NCBI RefSeq assembly: GCF_900111355.1
Contig: NZ_FOHA01000003.1
Span: 62,001-126,000, forward strand
Source of the DNA: Isobaculum melis
Lineage (GTDB): Bacteria > Bacillota > Bacilli > Lactobacillales > Carnobacteriaceae
Length of the DNA stretch: 64,000 nt
Direction: 5' to 3'
Shown here: one piece after another, positions 1-8,669 of the stretch
How positions within the stretch are numbered: position 1 is the stretch's first letter
How the letters are laid out: each line of letters starts with the position of its first letter
Position numbers and translations under genes: made by a program
Notes under the pieces: generated by a model
Told to the model about the DNA's origin: nothing
Seen by the model: only the letters and a program-made list of their open reading frames with translations
Databases searched by the model: none

Positions 1-11
1 ATAAGAAAAAA

Positions 12-245
12 ATATGGATCAAAGTCGAACCGAGTTCGATTTGTATCATGTCTCTAAGAGTTGAAAACTCTAAGAGGCAAGAGAAAAGTAAAATATGGAT
101 CAAAGTCGAACCGAGTTCGATTTGTATCATGCCTCTAAGAGTTAAAAACTCTAAGAGGCAAGAGAAAAGTAAAATATGGATCAAAGTCGAACCGAGTTCG
201 ATTTGTATCATGACTCTAAGAGTTAAAAACTCTAAGAGGCATGAT
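12..245 (+). repeat. Tandem array of three two-hairpin repeat units (period 81 bp)
   Basis: Three near-identical units begin at 16, 97 and 178, an exact 81-bp period. Each unit has a first hairpin with stem TCGAAC/GTTCGA and loop CGA, extendable outward to GATCAAAG/TTTGTATC with one G-T wobble and two mismatches. A second hairpin follows, CTCTAAGAG against CTCTAAGAG through a conserved A-A mismatch. The last unit ends in GGCATGATAA, which can pair with the upstream TCATG. Related units lie at 51333-51399 (inverted) and 60815-61050. The array sits just upstream of the yitT ribosome-binding site. It has no spacers, so it is not a CRISPR. Function is unknown. Confidence 0.9.
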
Positions 246-263
246 AATAAAGGAGGGGAAAAA

Positions 264-1157
264 ATGGCACAAATTAAAACGTCTACTTTCTGGGTGGAAA
301 TGATAAAGAAGTTACTGGTTGTGTTGATTGCCTCGGTGTTAAACGCACTTGCACTCAATAAATTTTTGATTCCTGCTAATATTTATGCGGCTGGAATAAA
401 TGGGATTTCTCAATTGATGTCCTCGATGTTAGGCGATTTTGTGAATATTCATGTGTCAACAGGATTACTCATTCTTTTGTTTAATATACCAATTGCTTTA
501 CTTGGCTGGTACAAAATTGGCCGAGATTTTACTTTTTATAGCTTTTTAACTGTAGCAGTTACATCCATGTTTTTAGCAATCGTGCCAATTGGTGCGCTGA
601 CAGATGACTTTGTCATGAATGCCGTTGCAGGTGGTGCCTTAACCGGTGCTGCTGTGGGAATTTCAATGAAATATGGTTTTTCTACTGGTGGAATGGATAT
701 TGTTTCCTTGGTTCTGTCAAAAACAACAGGGCGCTCAGTAGGGAATTTAATGCTGATGATGAATGCGATTATTATTGGAACAGCTGGTATTGTTTATGGC
801 TGGGAATATGCTTTATATACATTATTATCTTTGTTTGTTACTGCGCGTGTCTTAGATGCGATTCATACCAGTCATCAAAAGGTTACTGCCATGATTGTGA
901 CCAGACATTCAACTGATGTGGTGAAATCAATTCATAGTAAATTAATTCGTGGTTTAACAGTCTTACCATCAAAGGGTGGTTACACTGGAGATGATAGTGC
1001 TATTTTAATGATTGTGATTACCCGTTATGAAATGTATGATTTGGAGCAAGCGGTAAGAGAATCTGATCCAAATGCATTTGTGAATATTATTGAAACAAGC
1101 CGTGTACTAGGCGAGTTTTGGGATGTCGATCAACAGAAAAAAAGTAAATCCTTATAA
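264..1157 (+). CDS. yitT: YitT family membrane protein (DUF161/DUF2179)
   Basis: A 297-residue integral membrane protein of unknown biochemical function. The N-terminal two thirds hold about five or six hydrophobic segments, starting with one near residues 10-30. The soluble C-terminal domain (about residues 210-280, IVTRHSTDVVKSIHSK onward) is the DUF2179 domain typical of YitT proteins. The ATG at 264 was chosen because AGGAGG lies about 8 bases upstream. The frame stays open for 72 further codons upstream, but these only translate the 81-bp repeat array, whose period is a multiple of three. The next three genes are yitU, yitV and yitW homologues, the order seen in B. subtilis. Family assignment is firm; transport activity is not shown. 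Confidence 0.88.
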   Translation: MAQIKTSTFWVEMIKKLLVVLIASVLNALALNKFLIPANIYAAGINGISQLMSSMLGDFVNIHVSTGLLILLFNIPIALLGWYKIGRDFTFYSFLTVAVTSMFLAIVPIGALTDDFVMNAVAGGALTGAAVGISMKYGFSTGGMDIVSLVLSKTTGRSVGNLMLMMNAIIIGTAGIVYGWEYALYTLLSLFVTARVLDAIHTSHQKVTAMIVTRHSTDVVKSIHSKLIRGLTVLPSKGGYTGDDSAILMIVITRYEMYDLEQAVRESDPNAFVNIIETSRVLGEFWDVDQQKKSKSL

Positions 1158-1158
1158 T

Positions 1159-1192
1159 AAAAAGCATGTGAGCAATTGCCCACATGCTTTTT
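1159..1192. terminator. Bidirectional terminator between yitT and the HAD phosphatase gene
   Basis: AAAAAGCATGTG pairs perfectly with CACATGCTTTTT around a 10-base loop. A-rich and T-rich flanks allow termination from both sides of this convergent pair. Confidence 0.85.
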
Positions 1193-1195
1193 CAT

Positions 1196-2002
1196 TTAAA
1201 CTAAAGCTAAATATTCATCTAAGAAGTGGGCTAAGCCATCTTCATGGTTTGGTTTCTCCGTTACTAAATCTGCCACTTTTTTCAATTCAGGAATCGCATT
1301 TTGCATAGCTACACCCACACCAGCATATTGAATCATTTCCATATCATTATCCTCATCACCTAGGGAAATAATATCTTTTTGATCAATGTCATAAAATTCT
1401 GCTAATTTTTGTACACCTAGGGCTTTTTGCACACCAGGCTGAACCAGTTCAAGACAAGCGACAGCCCCACCCCAAGTACGGGCTTCAAAGGTATTACCAC
1501 AGCGTTTACTTAATTCATCACGAATTAAAATTAATTCTTCTGGCTCTGCAAAAATACAAATTGACGTTGGATCTTCAGTTAAACTATTTGAAGTTAAGCT
1601 AGCAACATCTTTTTTTACTGGGAAAAAGTAAGGGTGATCCATGATTTTATCAGATAAAACATTGTTATGAACCTCAGCACAAACCATCTCAATGTTGATT
1701 TCTTTTTTGAGTTTCATTGCTTCAAATGCAATCTCCTTAGAAACGGTTAAATGATATTCTGGCGCCCATTTTTCTTGACCAGGAAAATGGCAAAAAGCAC
1801 CATTAAAATTTGTAATAGGGGTTTGAATCCCAAGTTCATGATAAATATCCTTACTTAAACGATAAGGTCTACCAGTAGCAATTGAGACAATATGTCCAGC
1901 TCGATCAGCATTGCGTAAAGTTTGTTTGGTTTTTTCAGTTAGTTCTGAATTGTTTCCAAGTGTTGTACCATCTAAATCAATTGTAATTAATTTTTTATTC
2001 AT
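1196..2002 (-). CDS. yitU: HAD-superfamily Cof-type phosphatase (YitU-like)
   Basis: A 268-residue cytosolic phosphatase of the Cof/HAD-IIB class, which hydrolyses small phosphorylated metabolites. HAD motif I is DLDGTTL near residue 10, and motif IV is GDEDNDMEM near the C-terminus. The variable cap lies between them. The start at 2002 (MNKKLITID) was preferred to an ATG eight codons earlier because GGAGG is 10 bases upstream and falls inside the longer reading. It is convergent with yitT and divergent from the esterase gene. Substrate cannot be deduced from sequence. Confidence 0.87.
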   Translation of the reverse strand: MNKKLITIDLDGTTLGNNSELTEKTKQTLRNADRAGHIVSIATGRPYRLSKDIYHELGIQTPITNFNGAFCHFPGQEKWAPEYHLTVSKEIAFEAMKLKKEINIEMVCAEVHNNVLSDKIMDHPYFFPVKKDVASLTSNSLTEDPTSICIFAEPEELILIRDELSKRCGNTFEARTWGGAVACLELVQPGVQKALGVQKLAEFYDIDQKDIISLGDEDNDMEMIQYAGVGVAMQNAIPELKKVADLVTEKPNHEDGLAHFLDEYLALV

Positions 2003-2137
2003 TAGGATAGGACCTCCAATAGTCATTTTATTTATTTAAACGCCATTTTTATGTTAAAATGAAGTATTGATGCTTCTATACAGTGTAACAGATGAAAGAA
2101 GTTTTGTGAATATGAAGAAGGTAGGAGTGAAGAGCAG

Positions 2138-2890
2138 ATGATTTCAATTCAACATGAAGTAGTATCAGGTATTCCAGTATTAAATGTTGCACCAGCAGAT
2201 AAAATGAATGAAAAACTACCAACAGTGATTTTTTATCATGGCTGGACAAATTATAAAGAAAGTGTACTGGTGAATGGTTATGAGCTAGCCAAACGTGGTT
2301 TTCGAGCAATCCTGCCAGAAGCTTATTTACACGGTGAACGAAAAGAGTCTGAGTTAGTTGAAGAAAAATATATGGAGTTTTGGGAAGTTGTCTTAGCCAA
2401 CATCAAAGAATTGCCTCTTTTACATCAGCATTATCTTGAAAAAGGCTTGTTAGATGCTGAACGTTTTGGGGTAACAGGCTTATCAATGGGAGGCATTACA
2501 ACTTGTGCGATGCTGACACAGTTTGATTTTATTAAAGCCGCAGTTTGTTTAATGGGAAGTCCAGCACCAATGGAATTTTCTAAATGGCTTTTACAATCTT
2601 CTTGGGCAACAGGTACCAAAATTCCAGCAGATACAGTGGAACAGATTGGTCAGTTAGCGCCAATTGATTTAAGTGTGCAACCAGAAAAAATTAATGGACG
2701 ACCTGTTCATTTTTGGCATGGTACTGCAGATGAATTGGTTCCTTATAAACCAACTAAAGACTTCTATGAGCATATCAAAAATGAACCTTATGCAAAAAAT
2801 GTTAGCTTTACAACTTCAAAAGGTGTGGGGCATAGAGTCCCATATTTAACCTCAGTCGAGATGGCAGAATTTTTTGAAAAAGTGTTATAA
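2138..2890 (+). CDS. yitV: Alpha/beta-hydrolase, YitV-like esterase
   Basis: A 250-residue cytosolic serine hydrolase. The oxyanion region is FYHGWTNYKES near residue 32, and the nucleophile elbow is GLSMGG at about residue 110. A probable acid (GTADELVPY) and a C-terminal histidine (GVGHRVPY) complete the triad. Homologues are annotated as prolyl-oligopeptidase-like or carboxylesterase proteins with no firm substrate. GTAGGAG precedes the ATG by about 9 bases. It lies between the yitU and yitW homologues as in B. subtilis. Its last codons overlap a likely extended -10 promoter for yitW. Confidence 0.85.
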   Translation: MISIQHEVVSGIPVLNVAPADKMNEKLPTVIFYHGWTNYKESVLVNGYELAKRGFRAILPEAYLHGERKESELVEEKYMEFWEVVLANIKELPLLHQHYLEKGLLDAERFGVTGLSMGGITTCAMLTQFDFIKAAVCLMGSPAPMEFSKWLLQSSWATGTKIPADTVEQIGQLAPIDLSVQPEKINGRPVHFWHGTADELVPYKPTKDFYEHIKNEPYAKNVSFTTSKGVGHRVPYLTSVEMAEFFEKVL

Positions 2891-2891
2891 T
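2883..2891 (+). promoter_or_regulatory. Candidate extended -10 promoter for yitW
   Basis: TGTTATAAT is a perfect extended -10 (TGn plus TATAAT). It overlaps the yitV stop codon, and no convincing -35 is present. Transcription would begin near 2898, within a few bases of the Fur-like box. Confidence 0.5.
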
Positions 2892-2901
2892 GATAGCTGA
2901 C

Positions 2902-2916
2902 TAAGAATTATTCTCA
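2902..2916. promoter_or_regulatory. Fur-like 7-1-7 box upstream of yitW
   Basis: TAAGAATTATTCTCA is an inverted repeat of two 7-base arms around one base, with a single arm mismatch. It resembles the Firmicutes Fur family pattern TGAxAATnATTxTCA. It lies just downstream of the -10, where a repressor would block initiation. Regulator identity is inferred. Confidence 0.45.
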
Positions 2917-2975
2917 TTTACAGAGGAAAGAAAAAAGTGTATGATATTTTTATTAAGTAGTTAGAGGTGAAATAC

Positions 2976-3311
2976 ATGTCGGAAGAAACTTGGACACAAG
3001 AAGAAATAGATGAAATTAAAGAACGTATTTTAGAAGCATTAGAGCAAGTTATTGATCCAGAATTAGGGATTGATATTGTGAATCTAGGTTTAATTTATGA
3101 AGTGGAACTTTTCAATGGTGGACATTGTTTGGTTCAAATGACCTTAACCACAATGGGCTGCCCCTTAGCAGATGTGATTACAGAGCAGATTCATGCTGCC
3201 TTAAAAGAAGTCCCAGAAGTGAGTGAAACTGAAGTGAAATTAGTTTGGTATCCAGCTTGGAGTACGGACAGAATGTCACGTTATGCTAGAATTGCTTTAG
3301 GGATTAGATAG
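2976..3311 (+). CDS. yitW: MIP18/DUF59 family metal-sulfur cluster assembly protein (YitW-like)
   Basis: A 111-residue cytosolic protein of the DUF59 (MIP18/SufT/PaaD) family, whose members assist Fe-S cluster assembly or transfer. Diagnostic features are DPELGIDIVNLGLIYE near residue 30 and TTMGCP with the conserved cysteine near residue 62. The ATG at 2976 is preferred to a GTG at 2967 because AGAGG at 2963-2967 is 8 bases ahead of the ATG and overlaps the GTG. A strong terminator follows. The Fur-like box upstream would fit iron-dependent expression of an Fe-S factor, which is inference. Confidence 0.87.
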   Translation: MSEETWTQEEIDEIKERILEALEQVIDPELGIDIVNLGLIYEVELFNGGHCLVQMTLTTMGCPLADVITEQIHAALKEVPEVSETEVKLVWYPAWSTDRMSRYARIALGIR

Positions 3312-3369
3312 GTTATTGGGTGATTCACTAGTTGCATGACCTTTAGCCTTGCTACTTTATAAAAAATTG

Positions 3370-3418
3370 AAACTCTTTTACCAGTAATCAGATTGTTGAT
3401 GGTAAAAGAGTTTTTTTT
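3370..3418 (+). terminator. Terminator after yitW
   Basis: AAACTCTTTTACCA pairs with TGGTAAAAGAGTTT, followed by a run of eight T. This is a strong intrinsic terminator. Confidence 0.9.
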
Positions 3419-3615
3419 AGGTCATAAAGCAATTAGAACGATTCCTTATTCTTATAGAAGCTAGCAGAAAAAAGAATTTAAAAGCTTAAGTATGATTGAC
3501 TTACTCCTGTAGAAAAGTGATGACAGTGACTGCTTCTTAATTAGGTGTTTTTTTATTCTTTATTTTGCTGTATGATAAATAAAAACAGTTAAGTATCTAT
3601 TTGGAGGAAATCGCT
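3419..3615. other. Intergenic region before the MutS-like gene
   Basis: AT-rich, with no open frame with a ribosome-binding site and no RNA gene seen. A promoter for the next gene presumably lies near TATGATAAAT at about 3570, but no clear -35 is visible. Confidence 0.4.
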
Positions 3616-5295
3616 ATGCAACCACAATTAGTCGTTATTGGCTTTATTTTATTGATTATCTTAATCTTAGTTGTCATTGAAATATATGGTCGGATTAAAT
3701 TAAAGAAACTCGTTCAGGACAAATGGGGAAAGCTCCCTCGTTCACAAAAACTGGATCAAGAAGCTAGCTTAAATGATGCAAGAAATAAAGCTAAAGCCTA
3801 TCGCACCTACGATAGTGAAATAGATGATATAACTTGGTATGATTTAGATGGAATCGCGGTGTTTGATCAAATCAATGCAACCTATTCAAGTGTTGGTTCT
3901 GAAGCGCTGTATCAAAGATTAAGAAATTTTAATTTGACCAATGAAAATCAAGATCGCCTAGAAAGCTTGATTCAATACTATCAAGAAAACCCAACTAGCA
4001 GAGAAGAAATCCAATATCAATTTGCTTACTTAGGAAAAAAAGATCACAATCATGTTGAAAGCTATTTAAATGAAACCAAAAATCAAGAGCTTGGCAATAC
4101 CTCCTTTTTTGTGTTTTTAGGCATCTTACCAATCCTTTTACTGCTCACATTATTTATCCTACCAAAGGCTATAACCGTCTTACTATTGATTGGTTCTATG
4201 CTGTTTAATGTGATTTATTATCGGGCAAAAAAAGAGGCATTAGAGCGAGAACTTGCATGCATGAGCTATTTGGTCAGATCAATTGCAACCGCAAAAAAAA
4301 TCGCCAAAGTAGCCACACCTTTTCAAAGTGAATTAAAAACAAATTTAAAAAAAATCGTTAGCATTACTAAGTTTGGTATTTCCTTTAGAATCAAATCTGA
4401 TAGTGAAGCAGAGCTCTTTTTTGATTATATTTCAATGATGTTTATGCTGCCTTTTATTTCATATCATGTTGTGCTAGATAAAATTATTCATTATGAGCAT
4501 GAGGCAAAAGAGGTTTGGCGTTTATTAGGGGAGTTGGAAGTTGCAGCAGCTGTTTTAAACTATCGCATCTATATGCCAGATACCTGCCAACCTATTTTTA
4601 CAGAGGAGATAGCTGTTGATGGAACAGAAGTTTATCATCCATTACTAGCCACTCCTGTGCCAAATGATGTGGCATGGACTAAAAATACTTTAGTAACGGG
4701 CTCAAATGCTTCTGGAAAATCAACCTATGTGAAAAGTATTGCCATTAGTTGTATGCTAGCATCAACAATCAATACAGCATTAGCCTTAACCTTTAGTTTG
4801 CCACGTGGTCATATTTTAACCTCAATGGCAGTAGAAGATGATATTTTTGAAGGAGATAGCTATTTTATTGCAGAAATCAAATCAGTTAAACGCATTCTAG
4901 ATTTAGTAGAAAAAGGGGAACCTTGCTTATGCTTTATCGATGAAATTTTAAAAGGAACCAATACCATTGAACGGATTGCTGCATCTAGTGGGATGATTTC
5001 TTGGTTACAGCCCTATCAAGCGTTAGCTTTTGTTGCCACCCATGATATTGAACTAACAGAAATTTTAAAAGAATATTGCACAAATGTTCATTTTGAAGAG
5101 CAAGTAACCAAAGAAAAAGGTGTTACCTTTGATTATTTATTAAGGCAAGGACCTTCAACCTCAAGAAATGCGATTCAATTGTTACAGGTCTTAAATTATC
5201 CTCATGAAGTGGTAAACAGAGCAAAAGCTGAAGCGCATTATTTTGATGCCCATCGAACCTGGCAAGTCATCAATGGAAAAAATCAACCCGATTAA
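3616..5295 (+). CDS. Membrane-anchored MutS-family ATPase
   Basis: A 559-residue protein with only the C-terminal half of MutS. The MutS ATPase (about residues 370-530) has Walker A TGSNASGKST and Walker B LCFIDEILKGTN, then ATHDIELTE. There is no mismatch-recognition domain. An N-terminal hydrophobic segment (residues 3-25) and a pair of segments near residues 165-205 predict membrane anchoring, unlike canonical MutS. Homologues in lactic acid bacteria are labelled MutS-family mismatch repair proteins, but a repair role is unproven. The ATG at 3616 follows TTGGAGG at 3601; the upstream TTG is itself part of that ribosome-binding site. The gene appears monocistronic. Confidence 0.8.
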   Translation: MQPQLVVIGFILLIILILVVIEIYGRIKLKKLVQDKWGKLPRSQKLDQEASLNDARNKAKAYRTYDSEIDDITWYDLDGIAVFDQINATYSSVGSEALYQRLRNFNLTNENQDRLESLIQYYQENPTSREEIQYQFAYLGKKDHNHVESYLNETKNQELGNTSFFVFLGILPILLLLTLFILPKAITVLLLIGSMLFNVIYYRAKKEALERELACMSYLVRSIATAKKIAKVATPFQSELKTNLKKIVSITKFGISFRIKSDSEAELFFDYISMMFMLPFISYHVVLDKIIHYEHEAKEVWRLLGELEVAAAVLNYRIYMPDTCQPIFTEEIAVDGTEVYHPLLATPVPNDVAWTKNTLVTGSNASGKSTYVKSIAISCMLASTINTALALTFSLPRGHILTSMAVEDDIFEGDSYFIAEIKSVKRILDLVEKGEPCLCFIDEILKGTNTIERIAASSGMISWLQPYQALAFVATHDIELTEILKEYCTNVHFEEQVTKEKGVTFDYLLRQGPSTSRNAIQLLQVLNYPHEVVNRAKAEAHYFDAHRTWQVINGKNQPD

Positions 5296-5311
5296 GTGGT
5301 TGATTTTTTTT
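5278..5311 (+). terminator. Terminator overlapping the 3' end of the MutS-like gene
   Basis: AAAATCAACC pairs with GGTTGATTTT and is followed by more T residues. The left arm lies inside the last codons of the gene. Confidence 0.8.
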
Positions 5312-5382
5312 AATTGTTATTTATTCACTTTTTATGCAAAAAAATGCTATATTAGAAGACGAAGAAAAAGGGGGAGCTTAAC

Positions 5383-5835
5383 ATGAATTTTTATACGTAT
5401 GATAACTTAAACAACCAGACCCATGCGATTAATTTTATTCAAGTAACGATTATCGCAATTTTGGCAATTATTTTACTTGTTTTAATTATTCAGTGGATGC
5501 GTAAAAAATTAGATTATAAATACAAAGAAATAGGTCTTTTATTTTTTGTTTTATTTATTTTACTTTGTGGGCTGCAAGTAAATGACTTAATGAATAAGGA
5601 AAATACGGAAAATCAGTATCGTCAAATGGTTAATTTAATGGATCGTGTGGCAGATGATTTTAAGATAGATAAGCATTCCTTATTGTCTAATCAAAATGTC
5701 TTACAAGGAAATCCTATTTTCAAGATTGAAGATGAATTTTACCGCATTCATATGACAAATGATAATAGCAATCTGAACTATTTAGTTGAAAAAATGGAGA
5801 TTGTATTTCCTGATAAAATTCAAATCATCAAGTAA
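5383..5835 (+). CDS. DUF3290 family membrane protein
   Basis: A 150-residue protein of unknown function. Two hydrophobic segments (about residues 18-38 and 50-65) sit at the N-terminus. A soluble C-terminal half follows, with a DRVADDFKIDKHSLLS stretch typical of DUF3290. GGGGGAGC precedes the ATG by about 8 bases. It is 12 bases ahead of the DUF421 gene, and this pairing recurs in Lactobacillales, suggesting the two work together at the membrane. No catalytic motif is visible. Confidence 0.8.
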   Translation: MNFYTYDNLNNQTHAINFIQVTIIAILAIILLVLIIQWMRKKLDYKYKEIGLLFFVLFILLCGLQVNDLMNKENTENQYRQMVNLMDRVADDFKIDKHSLLSNQNVLQGNPIFKIEDEFYRIHMTNDNSNLNYLVEKMEIVFPDKIQIIK

Positions 5836-5847
5836 AGGGGTAAAAAG

Positions 5848-6480
5848 ATGTTTTCATATATGGATATTGCAATCAAGTTAACATTAGGGTTTATTTGTTT
5901 CATTTTATTTATTAATTTTTCAGGAAAAGGGAATCTTGCGCCAATGTCGGCCGCGGATCAAATTCAAAATTATGTATTGGGTGGTATTATTGGTGGGGTG
6001 ATTTATAATCCAGACATTACCATTCTACAGTTTATGATTGTGCTATTAATTTGGGCGACGCTTGTAACCGTTACAAGAATGCTCAAATTAAGCAGTCCAG
6101 AAGTAAAGAAAATGATTGATGGGAATCCAATCGTGATTGTTGAAAGAGGAAAGCTTATTCCTGAAAATTTTAAAAAAGCAAATTTATCAGCACAAGATTT
6201 TGCAACCAGATTAAGAATGAATAGTATTACAGATATTGGGATGATTAAAAAGGCAACAATTGAACAAAATGGTCAATTAAGTCTTGTCAAAAAAGGGGAT
6301 CAAAGCACGGGGCTAATGCTAATTGTGGATGGTCATATTGATGATGATGCGCTGGATGATGCGGGGCAAGATCGTGCTTGGCTAGCAGCAGAAATCAACA
6401 AGCAGGGCTATCAAAATCAAGATGAGCTTTTTGTTGCAGAGTATTTTCAAGGCACATTAAAATGTTTTCCTTATGAATAA
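5848..6480 (+). CDS. DUF421 (YetF-type) membrane protein
   Basis: A 210-residue protein. Three transmembrane segments lie in the first 85 residues. The cytosolic YetF C-terminal domain begins near residue 90 (GNPIVIVERGKLIPENFKKA) and includes the LRMNSITDIGMIKKATIE region seen across DUF421. AAAGGGG lies 7 bases before the ATG. It is translationally close to the DUF3290 gene and shares its transcript. Function is not established for these pairs; a stress-related envelope role is only a guess. Confidence 0.85.
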   Translation: MFSYMDIAIKLTLGFICFILFINFSGKGNLAPMSAADQIQNYVLGGIIGGVIYNPDITILQFMIVLLIWATLVTVTRMLKLSSPEVKKMIDGNPIVIVERGKLIPENFKKANLSAQDFATRLRMNSITDIGMIKKATIEQNGQLSLVKKGDQSTGLMLIVDGHIDDDALDDAGQDRAWLAAEINKQGYQNQDELFVAEYFQGTLKCFPYE

Positions 6481-6494
6481 AAAGTAAGATAGAA

Positions 6495-6528
6495 GAAACC
6501 TCCCAACCCAAGTGGCTGAGAGGTTTTT
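6495..6528. terminator. Terminator between the DUF421 gene and fni
   Basis: AAACCTC pairs with GAGGTTT, followed by TTT on the plus strand. It lies between convergent genes and may serve both, more weakly for the minus strand. Confidence 0.65.
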
Positions 6529-6535
6529 CATTTAT

Positions 6536-7588
6536 CTAATGATTCATATGACGCTTTGCAAATGCCTGATAAGGAATCCCACGACTTTCACACCATTGAA
6601 TGATTTCCCCTCCAAAAATCAGATCTGTTGTTGTCAGTTCCTCAGTGGTTCGTTTTCCTAGCAAAGTATAAAGTAGCTTAAGCTCATCTTGCCACTGTAA
6701 AATCAGCTCAATTGTAGAATCTAAGCCATGAGACATCAGACTATTTAAAACAGTCCCAGCTATTCCCACACTTTTAGCACCTAAGCTTAATGCTTTCACA
6801 ATATCAAAAGCATTGCGAATGCCACCAGAGGCGAGTAGCATCAATTGATTTTCCATAGTAGATGCTTCCAACAAGGAAAGCACCGTTGATTGCCCCCAAT
6901 CCGTTAAAAAGCCTAATTCACGTTTTTTACGACGGGCATTTTCAATTTGTGTAAAGCTGGTGCCACCCTGACCACTCACATCCACAGCTTTGACACCAAC
7001 TGCACCAAGCTGGGTGATTGTTTCATAACTCATACCAAATCCAACCTCTTTCACAATGACTGGAACAGGGAGCTGATGCACAATCTGTTCAATCTGCTCT
7101 AGCCAAGGAGAAAAATCACGATCTCCTTCTGGCATGACTAACTCTTGAGGTCGATTCAAATGAATTTGCAAACCATCAGCTTGAAACAAATCAATGGCTC
7201 GTTTGGCATCCTCTATGGATAAGCCGGCCCCAATATTAGCAAAAATAATGCCATTAGGATTTTCTTGACGCATGATTTGATAGGTATCACTTAAGGCTGG
7301 ATTCTTTAAAGCCGCATTGACAGAGCCTGTTGCCACCATGACACCAGTTTCTCTCGCAATGATCCCAATTTGCTGATTGATTGTTTTAGCGCGTTCACTG
7401 CCACCTGTCATGGCATTAATATAGAAAGGCTGTTTGAATGTAAAATCAAAAATTGATGTCGCAATATCTACTTCATTCATCGCTAACTTAGCAAGAGAAT
7501 GATGGACAAAACGAATCTGATCAAAGTCATTGCTTTTTTCTTTATGAAAAGCTTTAGCTAAGGATAAGTGTTCATCTTTTCGATTCAT
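6536..7588 (-). CDS. fni: Type 2 isopentenyl-diphosphate delta-isomerase
   Basis: A 350-residue FMN- and NADPH-dependent enzyme interconverting IPP and DMAPP, the last step before polyprenyl synthesis. It matches the type 2 family: RKDEHLSLA at the N-terminus, NAMTGGS near residue 60, [11 protein letters not shown] near 150, VKEVGFGMS near 190, SGQGGTSF near 215, and the FMN phosphate-binding [10 protein letters not shown] near 260. The start at 7588 follows GGAGG and lies inside the end of mvaK2 (17-base overlap), showing translational coupling. It is the last gene of the operon. Confidence 0.95.
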   Translation of the reverse strand: MNRKDEHLSLAKAFHKEKSNDFDQIRFVHHSLAKLAMNEVDIATSIFDFTFKQPFYINAMTGGSERAKTINQQIGIIARETGVMVATGSVNAALKNPALSDTYQIMRQENPNGIIFANIGAGLSIEDAKRAIDLFQADGLQIHLNRPQELVMPEGDRDFSPWLEQIEQIVHQLPVPVIVKEVGFGMSYETITQLGAVGVKAVDVSGQGGTSFTQIENARRKKRELGFLTDWGQSTVLSLLEASTMENQLMLLASGGIRNAFDIVKALSLGAKSVGIAGTVLNSLMSHGLDSTIELILQWQDELKLLYTLLGKRTTEELTTTDLIFGGEIIQWCESRGIPYQAFAKRHMNH

Positions 7589-8669
7589 TTTTATCACTTC
7601 CTCCATAAGAATAGACATGTAATGGTAAAGGCGTAATGCCTTGCTTTTTCCAAGCACTCATTAATGGTAAGATTCCTGATTTTTGTCTAAATAAAACAAT
7701 GCCACAATCGCCCCCACCAGCACCAGAGGATTTAGCAGCACCACCATAAGATTCAGCTAAATCACATAAATGCTTTAAATCTGCTGTTTCGATGGGTACA
7801 CCAGTCATACTGGTTAAGTGATGCAGCAATTGTCGGTTTTTTCTTAATTCCTGTTGAATCAAAGCGACATCATTCTGTTTAAAGCCTAAAATCATTTTTT
7901 CAACACAAGCTTTACTATCGGCTAAAAAAGTTGCATAAGCTTTTTCTTGTTGTTCCTTTGAAGCCTTGACTTGTTCCACTAAATCAGCCGTAGAAGCAGG
8001 ATGACCTGTCCAACCAATGACCAAACGAAGATTACTCGGAACGGTTAACCGCTCAATTCTTAATTGTGGCCAGTTACTTGCAAGCAGTTCAGTTAAAGAT
8101 AGGGTGGTTGCTTGTGTTTGAACCCAAGCATGATCAAAGGTGGAAAATGCAATCCAGCCACCATAACAGCTTGCGGCAATATCGCCACAAGAGCCATTGC
8201 CTTGTACTTCTAAATGGGCTAAAGCAGCCAACTTAAAAACTTCTTCTTCTGTTAAATCAAGCTGATAAAAAAGATTCAAAGCTTGAACCGTTGCAACCGT
8301 TACAGCACCACTTGAGCCAAGTCCATATTTTCGACCATTAGAATTATCGAGTTCGCTCATCACTTTTAAATGGTAAAAAGAAAGCGTCTTTTGCTGCTCC
8401 TGTGCATATTTTTCTGTCAAACGAATCGCTGCTAAAAGATAGTGAAAAGGATTCTCACGAATATCTAGTACTAATTCATTATTCCGCCGTGTCCAACGAA
8501 CAGGAAGACTATGATACTGCTCTGATTGAATACTGCCAACCTTTGTTGCCTTTTCTAATGTAACTGTTATAAACTGATCAATTGCTGTAATAATAGCAGG
8601 GTGTCCAGCTTCAACCACTGCATATTCTCCAGCAATAAATAATTTACCAGGTGTTGTGACCTCAATCAT
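7572..8669 (-). CDS. mvaK2: Phosphomevalonate kinase
   Basis: A 365-residue GHMP-family kinase that phosphorylates 5-phosphomevalonate to the diphosphate. The N-terminal substrate segment is [20 protein letters not shown]. The GHMP ATP loop is [13 protein letters not shown] near residue 115, and the C-terminal glycine motif is [14 protein letters not shown] near residue 315. It overlaps mvaD by 8 bases upstream and fni by 17 bases downstream. Its place after mvaD and its length separate it from mevalonate kinase. The enzymes that make mevalonate (mvaS, mvaE) are not in this window. Confidence 0.94.
   Translation of the reverse strand: MIEVTTPGKLFIAGEYAVVEAGHPAIITAIDQFITVTLEKATKVGSIQSEQYHSLPVRWTRRNNELVLDIRENPFHYLLAAIRLTEKYAQEQQKTLSFYHLKVMSELDNSNGRKYGLGSSGAVTVATVQALNLFYQLDLTEEEVFKLAALAHLEVQGNGSCGDIAASCYGGWIAFSTFDHAWVQTQATTLSLTELLASNWPQLRIERLTVPSNLRLVIGWTGHPASTADLVEQVKASKEQQEKAYATFLADSKACVEKMILGFKQNDVALIQQELRKNRQLLHHLTSMTGVPIETADLKHLCDLAESYGGAAKSSGAGGGDCGIVLFRQKSGILPLMSAWKKQGITPLPLHVYSYGGSDKNESKR

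Noticed and set aside
12-245. CRISPR array
   Set aside because: Units are directly contiguous with no unique spacers, and no cas genes are nearby.
48-263. 72-codon N-terminal extension of the YitT protein
   Set aside because: It only translates the 81-bp repeat array; the ATG at 264 has a strong ribosome-binding site and begins the family domain.
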